The notes under the pieces were generated by a model, which worked only from the letters and a program-made list of their open reading frames with translations, had not been told where the DNA came from and made no database searches. Below are positions 37,265-48,556 of a stretch of 64,000 bases of DNA, one piece after another; position 1 is the first letter of the stretch; each line of letters opens with the position of its first letter. The stretch is from Crambe crambe (lineage: Eukaryota; Porifera; Demospongiae; Poecilosclerida; Crambeidae): contig OZ004587.1 in the NCBI GenBank assembly GCA_963924555.1, positions 7,580,075 through 7,644,074 on the forward strand, written 5' to 3'. A program made the translations under genes and the position numbers.

Positions 37265-39179
37265 CTAGCTACGAGATTCTGTTTTTCGTTTCTGGATCAC
37301 AAATATCAGTGTCACTATGAGAAGGATGACTAGAGTGATTCCAACCAGCCCTCCAAAAATTCCACCACCAATGGCTCCAGCAGGATCAACACTACCACCA
37401 GCTGAAAGATGGTATTACATGAGAGCATGTATAAGGCTATCGTAGAGGCAAGTCCATTACCCTCTACCCGAGTAAACTATACACATCTAATCAGTGATAA
37501 GTATGACACCATCATAGGCGGAGGAAGCAAAATAAAAGTGGGGGGGGGGGGGGGGGGGGGCCAATGTAGTCTAGCTATGTATTGTACTTTAACACAATTA
37601 TCATTATAACTATTATGGAAAAAAATAAAGTGCATGTACAGCTATTACAGCTAAAAGTCACCAAAAAAAATTCTTCCTCCTATCATTAACTTTGATAAAT
37701 TCTTTAGTAATAGAGTTTATATATGTAATGTAATGCTGACTAGCTGGTTTACCTCACATGACCAGCAAAAAAATGGGGGGGGCCATTATATATTAGAGTA
37801 AAAAAGTGGGGGGGCCATGGCCCCGGCCCCCCTTTTCCTCCGCCTATGACCATAATTATTGATCACTCACTTTTAATTTCACAGATCTGTCCAGTGTATC
37901 CTGCATCACAGGTACATGTAACTCTACCAGGTGAATCCAGGCATTGTCCATTTCCACTACAGTAATTGACTGACTCACAATTAACAATGACTGTTTCACA
38001 CATCTGTCCCGTGTAGCCTTGGTTGCAGACACATGTGTTGAACCCACTAGGTGAATTTCGACGACAATGACCATTTTCACTGCACACACAATTAACAATG
38101 ACTACTTCACAAGTCTGTCCAGTGTAGCCTTGGTTGCAGGCACATGTGAACCCACTAGGTGAATTTTGACATCGTCCATTTCCACTGCAGTCAACTGACT
38201 CACAATAATCAATGACTGTTTCACATGTCTGTCCAGTGTAGCCTGGGTTGCAGACACATGTGAACCCACTGGGTGAATTTTGACACTGACTATTTCCAGA
38301 GCAATTTGCACCAGTGCAGTTGTCAATTAACTGGCAGAAGCTTCCAGTAAGCCCTGATAGACCACAATCAGCACAGTTCCGAAAGTCTTGACAATGATTT
38401 GTGCAGTCTGGACCATAATAGTCAGCAGCACATCTGACATTGAAGCTAACACTCAACTCTGCAAATCCAGCTTCTCCTCTATAAGTCATTTGGGGACTGG
38501 ATGTACCCATTGTAATGTTAATGTCTATAGGAAAACTATCAATCAATGTACTGTCATACGCAATTCCATCTGTTATTATTCCATCTATTGCCACAATAAA
38601 GAACTGAGTTCCCTGCAAAAAGTGATCATTATTAGTATCGTTAATGTGTAGATGCTAATACGTACTCTCCATGATTCATTAAATGTTCTTGTCACTGGAT
38701 TTGCAGGGATGAAATCAAGGTTTTGTCCATTGGTAAAATTCAATGAATTTGTGTCGATTTTAACATACACTCCAAAGTCACCGGCAGCCAATTCTTCATC
38801 CATACAATCCATATGATTAGCTCCAAGGGGTCTGATGCAGTAACCTATTACTGTATCACAGGTAGAACTAAAGTCACATCTTTGATTTTGTGGTCTAACG
38901 AAGGTTTCATCACAGCACCCACGATTAGTAGTGTAGGGCGGGCAATACACACACCTCCCAGACGGGTTGTTGTAGGAGTAAAAGGTTACTTCAATCACAT
39001 AACGTCCAGATACAGCATGTACCTGTGAAGCGAAGCCGTGTATGATGTTTAGCTAGTTACCTTATCACTTGCATGATGTAGCTAGCTAGCTAGTATTTCA
39101 TGCTCTAAGCTTACTACTGTTTAGAGCTTACCAAGAAATCAATGAGAAGTAATTGCAACGGCTTGGAACCATAAAACAT
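37265..39179 (-). CDS. Delta-like Notch ligand (MNNL-DSL-EGF, transmembrane), 4 exons, 427 aa
   Basis: Exons 39,179-39,132, 39,022-38,666, 38,612-37,871 and 37,401-37,265. All junctions are GT/AG with matching phases (0, 0, 1). Exon 1 gives a signal peptide (MFYGSKPLQLLLIDFL) completed by VHAVSG. Exon 2 holds an MNNL-like region (GRYVIEVTFYSYNNPSGRC, then CC) and ends at NESWR, continued by GTQFFIVAI, the usual end of MNNL. A compact DSL follows at about 196-228: VRCAADYYGPDCTNHC with six cysteines but shorter loops than bilaterian DSLs. Four EGF repeats (NSPSGFTCVCNPGYTGQTCE type) follow. The third is irregular yet in frame. Exon 4 encodes a Gly-rich stalk, one membrane helix (GGLVGITLVILLIVTLIFVI) and a short basic tail QKRKTESRS. 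Delta ligands bind Notch on neighbouring cells. Assigning it to Delta rather than a generic EGF protein rests on the MNNL and DSL patterns. Confidence 0.82.
37513..37848. mobile_element. CATAGG...CCTATG element in Delta-like intron 3, 5-bp target duplication
   Basis: Ends are CATAGGCGGAGGAA and TTTTCCTCCGCCTATG, near-perfect inverted repeats, flanked on both sides by ACCAT. Internally it holds runs of G next to each end (about 20 G at 37,541). It fills most of the 469-base intron and stops 22 bases from the 5' splice site. No coding capacity, so a non-autonomous DNA element; superfamily not assigned. Confidence 0.85.
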
Positions 39180-39239
39180 CTTATCCAATAATTAATTTTT
39201 GGGGACGAGGCTAGTAAGCGCTGGATCGATCATGACATG

Positions 39240-39455
39240 GACGCCTAATTGCACTCCTACATCTGCGCATGTGCAGACTAGCGATGTTTCTAAAGATAGC
39301 TTGATTTATTTCTACAACGTTTTTTCAAAGTGAATTGTAGGTGCTAGGCTTATCTCTAAGTGGAATGTCTGCCTAGTAAGCCACCCGCTAGGCTTTTGTA
39401 AGTGTTTTGTGGCAAGCATTACAGGTTCACATTAGCAGCTTAAGGCAATAAAAAA
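39240..39455 (+). repeat. ~215-bp dispersed repeat, four copies in the window
   Basis: Landmarks are GCGCATGTGCAGACTAG, GTAGGTGCTAGGCTTATCT and GGCAAGCATTACAGGTTC. Other copies: 43,290-43,500 (inverted), 52,250-52,465 and 53,285-53,475. The copies differ by 10-20 percent by eye, so they are old. No ends or coding sequence are clear; a SINE or part of a larger element is possible. Confidence 0.65.
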
Positions 39456-39737
39456 AATAGGCCTGGGAATGAGGCTAGGCAATCACATGCTTTTGAGTGC
39501 AATTTGGGGAGAAACTGGCTAGGTAATTGCACGAGACGAAGGTTCCTCCGCTTCCTCGTCAGCCACTTGGTGGTAAATTGGCTTACAAAACTTTTTTTTC
39601 TTTCTATATGACTGATGCAGCTGGACTGTTAAAAACTTCGCGAGGAGATTCATTGCATGACTGATGTGTCTGTAGCTAGCAACTCATAATCCTCCCACGT
39701 TATAATTATAGGGTCAAAGTTCAATGCATCACACGAA

Positions 39738-39755
39738 TTTAGTGGGAGGGGCTCA
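39738..39755 (+). promoter_or_regulatory. Shared ATTTAGTGGGAGGGGCTC box upstream of the Death exon
   Basis: Identical to the boxes at 31,362, 35,348 and 61,787. It lies 242 bases upstream of the ATG at 39,997. Part of the match with 35,348 comes from segmental duplication, but the match with 31,362 and 61,787 extends little beyond the box itself. Confidence 0.55.
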
Positions 39756-40411
39756 TCTCTATTAGTTTGTCGTCGAAGACTTCGCTTACACATAATTATT
39801 GTAGCTTTGAAAAGGTAAGCAGCTAGAACTAACTTATCCCATACTTACTTTGATATGGCATAAGAGTTAGCTATGAACATGATAAAATCAAAATTTTAGC
39901 TATGTTAGAAAAAGAGTCTTGTCCACAGACTAAGCTATTTGTATGCTAAACTTGTCAGCCACATTGGCTGATTGTAGCCATTTTCCATTATACAGCATGG
40001 CCACGTCCACCTCTCTGAGAGATAATTTATCTAAGGCAGATCACTATGAAGTCTGTAAGAGTCTGAAGGTCTTAAACACTGAACAGTTGATAGAACTGGG
40101 CACTGCTCTTGGTCTGGATTTTGCCAACCTTAAGAAGATGAAGGACCTGCCAGGAGATATGGTGCATGCCTGGCTCAATGGGATGGACTATGTGTTGAAA
40201 AAGAGTGGCTCTCCATCTTGGACATGTTTAATCAAGGCCCTAGACAGTGTTGGTCAGGGAGGGGTTGCTTCCACTATCAGGAAAGGTAAAATATTATACC
40301 AGGGACAAGGTTTATTTAATCTATAGCCACTTTTAAATAGTGGGTATTTGGAATTATTTTTAGCAGGGCTGTAGCTAAGAGTGATAATTTGCGTAGCCGA
40401 CCTTACCAACT

Positions 40412-40844
40412 CAGGGGTGCTGGAAGCTATTTTCGACTGAGGGGGCACTCCCATCATTGTACAGTGCGCATTTCATGATCATTCAAATATATTATACAAA
40501 CAACATTATGGAAGATTAGTTATTATTGATCACACCAAAAAATCTTTTTCTTCTATCATAATGCTGCTATGAATTCGTTAGCTATGGCATTAAGGTCTAT
40601 TATTATGTTTTACATGCAAGAGCATTATATTGTTGAAATCCAGCCAGTTAAAGAACACTGCTTAGCCTTATCTGAACAGGTACAATAAGCATGCACCTGG
40701 CAATATACTTTAATGTACAGCGTTGCTAATTTAGCAATTTACTGACTGTGCTTGCTATATTAAGGAGTGCCCCCAAGGCCCCCCCCCCCATCTCAAAATC
40801 TGGGGGCCCAGTGCCCCCTTGGCCCCCTGCTTCCAGCACCTATG
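40412..40844. mobile_element. CATAGG-type element in intron 1, 5-bp target duplication CAACT
   Basis: Left end CAGGGGTGCTGGAAGC and right end GCTTCCAGCACCTATG are inverted repeats (the left CATAGG has decayed to CAGGGG), flanked by CAACT on both sides. The related inverted segment at about 36,030 lacks the insertion, showing an empty site. Confidence 0.8.
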
Positions 40845-41680
40845 CAACTGTGAGGGAAGGAAAGGGTCTGAGAACATGCTATACTAGTAGTTGTTCCATA
40901 GGAATGCAATTATTTTGTGCATGCGTGACATACGTCACACGTACACACGAGTCAGCAAAGGATATAAGAAACTTGAAACCTACTGCAGCTCCTTCCCTTG
41001 GAGTCATCTTAGAATGAAGGTCTCTCATGAAGGAGGTAATGGAGAGTCAAAGGTTTATCTTGGAATATTATGAAAAACTTGGGAAGATATTCCTGCATGT
41101 GCACCAGAATGCCGCAATGTACGAGTGGGAAATGGCGTTGTCTTCATACACTTAATGACGTCATTACGTGGAATATGATTACTAATCGCTGGTGCTTTTG
41201 GGGATGGCATTAACAACTACTAGTATAGCATGTTCCCAGACCCTTTCCTTCCCTCGCAGTTGGTAAGGGTCAGCTACGCGAGAGTATAATTTGTAGGAGG
41301 CAAGGACCAAACTCTGGTCCAGAGGGTCTGAGAGCTTAATAATTTTGAGAGAGCTGAGAGATTTCACATAAAATATTCCAATGGAAAGTAAGGAGCTATT
41401 AGCCTGTATCCTAACCAGAAAGAGCAAGGCTCTGATGGTGCTGCATCATGGTAGCTATTGTTATATCACTAGCTAACCTGATTAAGGAGATGTATAAATA
41501 TCGTACCTCACATGCTATTGCCTCATACCCTGGCACGTGCTATTGCTATTGCATGATGTCCATGTAGCAACATAAGCTATAGGCATAATGAAGAGCTGGA
41601 TTTGATGAATAAGAAGAACTGCCATAATTATGATGAAGGAATACATGTACCTATGTTATTCCACTGGCTGGATGTCTATA

Positions 41681-41822
41681 GCCCCATTTACACTGGGGTT
41701 CTAACCCGGATTCGCTTCGCATGTGAATGGATTGCAATCCGGGTAGCCCAACCCACATCAATTAGGTGGGTTGGAATCTGGATTGAATCTCAACCCGGGT
41801 TGGGTGCACGTGTAAACACGGC
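41681..41822. mobile_element. 142-bp inverted-repeat element
   Basis: Left GCCCCATTTACACTGGGGTT and right TGCACGTGTAAACACGGC pair imperfectly (GCC..TTTACAC / GTGTAAA..GGC), and inner AACCCGG words are also inverted. It is non-coding and lies in intron 1 of the Death-LRR gene. Confidence 0.65.
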
Positions 41823-42274
41823 TTATGATGTTTGAACTTCTCTGTGAATATTTCATCTGTGAATAATTAAATCAAATTCATGTAACTACATACAATCATG
41901 CTCTCCACTGCAGTTTATGTGTGCTTTCTCAGATGATCATTTTGCTCTCACTAGTGAGCCGGCCCATGCATTAAAGGTCTAATGTTCATGCATGCATAAA
42001 TATGGACATAGTTGCTTCCAGTACTACACCTCGGTACTTCAGTGCTGAGGCAAAAATATTTCAGTTGCCAACCCATAACTATGTTGTGCTCCTTGTAACA
42101 ACTTCCCACACCCACAGAACGTATATCCAACGATGCTCCAAATGGAACATCCAAGAGAATTACCTCTACTATAGCCACACCCACCCCATCTCTTGAACCC
42201 AGTGACTCTTCCTCCCTCTTGATGCGGTCATCTCATCAGAGCTCTTCTGAAACAAAGTCATGTAAGTTTATGAC

Positions 42275-42386
42275 TACACTGTAAAAAGAAATGCGTAAAA
42301 ACAAGGTTATAGTTATCTGAGTTGCAATTTTGCAACTCAGATAACCTAAAAATGGGTTATTTTTACACATTTCTTTTTACAGTGTA
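42275..42386. mobile_element. 112-bp near-perfect palindrome starting TACACTGTAAAAAG
   Basis: Arms TACACTGTAAAAAGAAATG and CATTTCTTTTTACAGTGTA close on a central palindrome GTTATCTGAGTTGCAA / TTGCAACTCAGATAAC. Starts 13 bases after the 5' splice site of exon 2 of the Death-LRR gene. Typical of a small fold-back DNA element. Confidence 0.85.
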
Positions 42387-42649
42387 AGTAATTCGTTTTA
42401 ATTGACAAATACTTCTACCAGTGAGTCGGGACAGTTTCTTTATAATTATTGATTGCACTAGTTACAAAGTTGGAACTCCTGCCTGATAATTCTCATGCAT
42501 GTACACTAAATTAATTATTACTGATACTCTAATCAGTAGTTATACTCAATTGAATTTTGTTGCAGATTCACCCAATTCATCCTAGATCTACATCAATTTG
42601 CATATACACTTGCTAACAGTTCTTAATAGCTACGTATGTACATAACTTG

Positions 42650-43017
42650 TAGTCTGGTGTAGCCAGCCCCAGGCACTTCCGGAACTCCAGCGCAAGGGTC
42701 TGGTAACACACAATACTTCGACTTGTTCCTGTTTAGCAGAAATCCTGCTAAAACGATGAATATCATTAACTGACGCGTTATGATGTTTAATGACGTGGGT
42801 AGCTATAACAACCATAATTATTACGGGATCGGGAGGCCATTTTTTCTTTGCGCGAGATGTTGCTATGACAATTAAACAAGACAACGTCATTTTACGACAC
42901 TAAAACGTCATATTACGTAAATAAAAAATTTAGGCCGGGAACAAGTCGAAGTATTGTGTGTTACCAGACCCTTATGCTGGAGTTCCGGAAGTGCTTGGGG
43001 CTGGCTGCGCCAGACTA
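42650..43017. mobile_element. TAGTCTGG fold-back element with 9-bp target duplication
   Basis: Ends TAGTCTGGTGTAGCCAGCCC and GGGCTGGCTGCGCCAGACTA (allowing for local mismatches) begin ~85-base inverted arms. The 9-base word CATAACTTG flanks both sides. A 9-bp duplication with long arms is the hallmark of Mutator-like (MULE) elements. No transposase inside. Confidence 0.85.
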
Positions 43018-43100
43018 CATAACTTGATCACACAGTTTACTTAGCTATTATTTTAAATCGGTATAGAAGTTGAAAGCAAATTGCTGGCAGTAATGGAGCT

Positions 43101-43254
43101 ATTAGTATAGGTAATCACATGCTTTTGAGTGCAATTTGGGTATAATTGCATGAGAAACTGGCTAGGTAATTGCACAAGGCGAGTGCAATTTTAGACAAGT
43201 TTTGAATGAATGCAATACCCAAATTACACTCAAAAGCATGTGATTGCCTATTAA
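43101..43254. mobile_element. 154-bp palindromic element
   Basis: Arms ATCACATGCTTTTGAGTGCA (left) and its reverse complement (right, ending in GATTGCCTATTAAT) enclose a short core. A one-sided relative lies at 39,470-39,540. Confidence 0.75.
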
Positions 43255-43560
43255 TCATATGGTAGATTACTTGTATCAGCCAGGCAGCTGCATGTAGGAA
43301 GCTGTTGGCTAATAATATATGAACCTGTAATGCTTGCCACAAAACGCCTAGTGGGTGGCCAACAATCCACTTAGATAAGCCTAGCACCTACAGTTCACTT
43401 TGAAAAATGTTGTAGGAATAAATCAAGCTAGCCTACCATCTTAAGAAACATGTTAGCTATTATTTGTCTGCACATGTGCAGATGTAGGATAAAACCATAA
43501 TTGCACGTGAACTAAGGAGGGAAAATGTATTAGTAAATATTAACCATATGATTAGTATAG

Positions 43561-43690
43561 GCAATGTTAGCTGTGGTATTTGGGATTAATAGCACGAATA
43601 ATGCAGGGGTAATAGCGTGAGGCGAAGCCGAGTGCTATTTACTGCATTACAAGTGCTATTAATCCCAAAATACCACAGCTAACCATGCTA
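43561..43690. mobile_element. 130-bp palindromic element
   Basis: Arms TTAGCTGTGGTATTTGGGAT and ATCCCAAAATACCACAGCTAA enclose AATAGCGTGAGGCGAAGCC. Non-coding; lies in intron 2 of the Death-LRR gene. Confidence 0.75.
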
Positions 43691-46271
43691 TCACATGCTA
43701 ATAGTACACTGTTCATAATAGCCAAAGTAGTAGCTCTACTTCTGCTTCTGGCTAACTTAGCCCATCAAAAATGACTGTATATCTGGGCAGAAGAAGGAAT
43801 AAGGCCACGGCATAGCTAACTAGTAGTTTTCTTGTAGCTAGTACTTAGTTGGTTGTTGTTTTCATAGCTAGTAGTTAGTGGTTGTTTCTAGCCAATTATA
43901 CGCATGCGCATTAACACGGAGCAAGCACTTAGCAGATTAGCTATGAATTTCATTAAGATAGCTGTAATCGTTTATGTAGTTTACTGTACAAATGATTTTG
44001 AACTATTATGTAGCTGTGCATTGTGAGCAATAAACATTTCAGCTAGCTACAGTATCTATCATCTAGCTATTTTCTTAAGTATGTCATATGCAGTCTCATC
44101 CTTGAGTCTTGAAGAACAAATCCAAAGCTTGGAAGATCAGTTTAGTGAAATTGCATTGCAAACATTTGATAAAATAAAAGAGAGAAAACTCGATGTTGGC
44201 CAATTTAGAGCATGTCTAGTTACTGTACCGATCAAGTATCGAGAGCACCATGAGGAGTTTTTCCAGCGGCTAGAAAGTGATATAGAGAGAGACACAAGCA
44301 TAGATCGTATTTGGATGAAGTTGAGCCGTTACTGGGATTTCCTCAACTACACACTCCTGGAGAATCTGGTTAAAAGGTTTGGGGATGACACCCTCAAATC
44401 TGACATGGATAATTATGTGAAGAGACTTAAAGAGTTTCGATCCACCACTCGTGTGTGCATCTTTGCTAAGTATTGTACCAAAGTCAATAAAAAGTTGTCA
44501 GAACATGATTTACAAGACTTCATTCTCAAGTTTAAAAAAAAATGTTGGGAGGAATGCACATTGGAGGATTTGGAAAACGTGAAGGAAAATATTTCTCATA
44601 AATTCTTCCTCCCTTCATTTGTGATGAATTTGAAAGACATTCAACCAGGATCCATCGTAGTCACCTGGACACTCCCGACAGTTATTGCATCAGCCATCAT
44701 GGAAATTCTTGAAACCACATACGTGAGTGAATTTTGTAATGAGAATAGAATCGAAAACATCACAATCGATGGTTATGAGATTATTTACTCACCAAGTAAA
44801 GACTATGAAGCATATGAGGCCTTCTTGAAGGACATCAATTTCACAATGAAGGGATTTGATGCTTCAAAACTGGGTCCAATAATGGAGAAATACAGATGTG
44901 GAGATGTATATGTACATGCTTCAGGATTGGTATATGTTCATTTTAGATCCTCATAGACCCCACTTGATTACTATAGTCTTGGATATGCTCTAGCCAACTC
45001 TCCATTGAAATGGGCATTAAACTTATTATATTCTTCCATGGGAGATGAAGGGATGAAGGCGATGTGTAGGGGAATGTTGAAGTGTACGGAACCATCAGAA
45101 TCAGGACAGGATGTATATGCATACTTTGGAGATATGTCTGTGGAGAGTCTAAAGTGGTTTGTGAAAATGCCTCATCACCTTCTTCAACGAATAGTGTCAC
45201 TGCATTTTTATCGTAGCAAATTGGATAAGAAAGCTTTGGGTCTACTTTCACAAGTCATCCCTGCACTGTCTAGGTTAGAGATATTAGATCTTTTCAATAA
45301 TCCCATTGGTGAGGGGGGAGCAGTGGAGCTCATGAGAGCTCTCTCTCACTACAAGGCTCCATTGAAGAAGTTGTATTTGCAGGGGACATCTCTTAGAAAA
45401 GAAGACATACAAGCACTCTGTGAAGTCCTGGCTGACAATCATATAGAACTACTAGCCATCGATGGCCCCATCATCTCCATTATGAGACTCCATGTTCAAA
45501 CAATCAGAGTCAAAACTCTTCATGTTGGTCCACCTATGTCAGTGGATAACTGCACATCCTTGGCATCACTACTCAAGCATTGTACGTGTCAGTTGAAGGA
45601 GTTGGATATTTCCAGATGCAGTATTAATAGTGATGGAGCTGTTCAACTAGCAGCTGCACTAAGTGAGAACAAGTCAGTGGTGGAAATCAATATGTCGTGG
45701 AATAAAGACATCGGAGATGTTGGAGCAGGTGCTTTTGGGAACATGCTGAGGAGGAACGCAGTACTACGAGAACTTTATTTGAGTCATTGTGGAATTACAT
45801 CTCAAGGTTGTGATCGGTTGGCAGGAGGAGTAAGAGCGAACTCAACATTACAAGTGTTGGACTTGAGTGATAATGTATTAGGAAGGGAAGGAGTTTACCT
45901 GTTGTTAACTAGTTTACAAAACAACACGTCTTTGAAGAAACTCATCCTACCACAAATATACAAGCAACCAGCAGACCCTAGAGTGGAATGGAGTGAAGGT
46001 GAGGACAGTGTGAACATGTTATGTGTGTGTGTTTGTGGTACAATATACTATCAAATGAGGGTAAGTTATGTTATAGCTGATACTGCTGCTTCTGTAAGTA
46101 TTGAGTACTGTATTCCTGGTGTTTGTAGCTATGTATCTCCACTAATGGCTAATCGTGCTTTTATTCATAGATTTCCTTCAACTATTAATGACTCCTCGTA
46201 GCTCAGTTGGAGGTGAGCATACTAGCAATATTTAGTTGCATATATAGTTTCTAACCACGATCTAATAACAG

Positions 46272-46680
46272 ATACTCGTTCATCATCTTCTGACTATGGT
46301 TCGTCACGATCCTCATCTTCTGGCTATGGTTCATCACGATCTTCATCTTCTGGCTATAGTTCATCACGATCCTATTATTCTGACTATGGTTCATCATTTT
46401 CTGGCTATGGTTCATCACGATCTTCATCTTCTGGCTATGGTTCATCACGATCTTCATCTTCTGGCTATGGTTCATCACGATCTTCATCTTCTGGCTATGG
46501 TCAATTACGATCTTTATCTTCTTCATCACGATCTTCATCTTCTGGCTATGGTTCATCATGATCTTTACCTTCTGGCTTTGGCTATGGTTCATCACGATCC
46601 TATTATTCTGACTATGGTTCATCATTTTCTGGCTATGGTTCATCACGATCATCTTCTGGCTACAGTTCATCACCCAGAAA
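46272..46680 (+). repeat. 30-bp coding repeat (SSRSSSSGYG) in exon 4 of the Death-LRR pseudogene
   Basis: About twelve variants of a 24-30 base unit around GGCTATGGTTCATCACGATC. They encode Ser/Tyr/Gly/Arg repeats in the splice-supported frame. The His/Leu and Met/His/Gln repeat frames on either strand are shadows. The in-frame TGA at 46,559 arose at a CGA codon, the signature of CpG decay. Confidence 0.85.
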
Positions 46681-47274
46681 GTACATTATATCTAACAACA
46701 TGCATATTTGAATGCTCTGTTCTTCATTTTGTATAACATAGGTTGCATGAAACATCTCCTGATAAGCACAGCATATCACCCCTAGTATCTTCACTCAGCT
46801 TAATAGGTGAGTGTACTGACACATATATAGCTACTCCATGCATAGAAATAACATTAATCCATATAGAGCCTCCACAGCCATCCCCCCACTCCAAACTGCA
46901 GTCTACCTACCATGCTATATAACATATGATACAACAGCCAGCCAAAACTCCTGAAGCCCCAAAATCTAAACTAGAGTCCTCGAAAGAAGAAAGTGAAGAC
47001 TGGACACGGTAAGCCACCACAGCCCACCAATAGCTTACTCAATGTATCATAATAATTATGTAGGCCTTTAAGAGTCCCAAGTCCTCCACTGCCACTTGAA
47101 GAAAGTCCCCCACTGCAACCACACCCACTAAAGGAAAACAGGTATAAACTATCAGTCTGGCTAGCTATCTACCATATCAGACTTCACTAATAATCATAGG
47201 TCTGACTCCCTGTCTCCAACCTCAAGATCTCAAGTATGTACAAAACCACAACCACACAAAACCTTCTAGTGGAG

Positions 47275-48556
47275 AACTATGAAACAGAAACACTTTTTTT
47301 CCTACTTAAAGTAGTTATGCATTTAACTATTTTGGCTATTTTTATTATGATTCATGAAAAAAAAAAGAGGAAAAGATGTGAACTATTCTTGTGAGTAGCT
47401 ATAGAGAAAATCAGAGACTGGATCACCATGACAGCCATGACGACATGAAGACATGAAGAGCCACTTGGGTCCATGGTGCATTCATTTCAAGATAATTAAT
47501 ATAAAGAGAATTTCATGGATTAAAATGAAGTAGCTATAGCTATATGCCATAATGGAGTTACAGTGAACCTCCATCCAATATCTATAGTTAGCTGGATAAA
47601 CCTCCAAACAAGGACAATTATGCACAAGAGATGCCTGCTGACATTTTTAGCCCTGCAACCTCCACAAAGGCAGGTCTCATGGAGTTTCACTCTCTATATA
47701 CAATATGAAATCAAGTAATCACTTGCAAGAGAACAGGTGCTGACCAACCAGGTTCTTCATTTTATAAAGAGGTCAGGGGCACTTGTTTTGCTTCTTCAGG
47801 CACTGAACAGTTCTAAATAAATTAACCCCCCCCCCCAGTCACTGCTACAGTACACAAATCTTTGAGATTAGCTAGCTATTTTAATCAATAGACCTCCATT
47901 TCAAATCCAGGTAGATGCAATTGTCTACTACCCTAATGTTAAATTAGCCATTCCTCAACTTGTTTAGTCTTCATGTGCTGGTCCTATAAAGGTTGGACTA
48001 TCTCCACACCAAATTTCAGCCCCAAGCTATACACTATAGTACAAAGTTTTGGAGTAGCCAGAAATGATGTCCAATAAAACTTAGATTTCTACCTGGAACT
48101 GTTACAAAATAAATGGAAGCTATCATGTCAGCACTACCTCAAACTCTCACTATTATACTGCTCACACATATTTAACCACATGATGTGATTCATTGCTTTC
48201 TTCCATTAATGTCTCTATAGCTACTTTATTGACCTCAGTAAATATTGTCTCTTGGTCTTGAGTTAATAGCATGCAGTCTCTTTAGTAGTATGCCATTGAT
48301 TTTCTTGCAGAGGTTAGTCAGTTAGCTAGTTAGTGTTAGTCTACAGTTGTGGCATAGCTAGTGGGGACCCCCACCCACAATCACATTTTTTTTTCAGATT
48401 AGGATCTTCTTAGACAGTAGCTACCTAGCTACCTAGTTATTTTGCTGATTTGACTTCTATTTGTATTGTAGCTACCACTAACTATGATGGCTAGTTGACT
48501 ACATCACATCTCTTTACTCAATTAGAGCTGCATGTTGCTGACAGTTGGTGGTGGAA
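47275..48556. other. Spacer between two NLR-like genes
   Basis: No exon is recognised. It must contain the 3' end of the Death-LRR gene and the promoter of the next gene. The ATTTAGTGGGAGGGGCTC box found at the other family promoters is not present here. Confidence 0.45.

Larger units (their letters stand above)
39997..47269 (+). pseudogene. Death-helical-LRR-SYG-tail NLR-like gene, 8 exons, frame kept but three stops
   Basis: Exons 39,997-40,285, 42,118-42,261, 44,094-45,998, 46,272-46,680, 46,742-46,806, 46,867-47,008, 47,064-47,141 and 47,200-47,269 join in frame to 1,034 codons. Exon 1 is a Death domain (ELGTALGLDFANLKKMKDLP, PSWTCLIKALDSVG). Exon 2 is a Ser/Thr linker. Exon 3 holds the helical domain (YWDFLNYTLLENLVKRFGD) and LRRs (ELDISRCSINSDGAVQLAAA) with no NACHT between. 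Exon 4 is a repeat of SSRSSSSGYG type; later exons are Pro-rich (PSPPLPLEESPPLQPHP). In-frame stops are TAG at 44,954 (a TGG Trp codon in the paralogue at 57.7 kb), TGA at 46,559 (from a repeated CGA) and TAA at 46,920. There are no frameshifts. If transcribed, it would make a 431-residue Death-linker-helical protein without LRRs. That could be a decoy or adaptor rather than mere debris. Confidence 0.8.

Noticed and set aside
46251-46736. Long open frames on both strands giving Met/His/Asp/Leu and Met/Asn/His/Gln repeats
   Set aside because: They are shadow frames of the Ser/Tyr/Gly coding repeat; splice phase from the upstream LRR exon selects the other frame. The same holds for 59,786-60,241.
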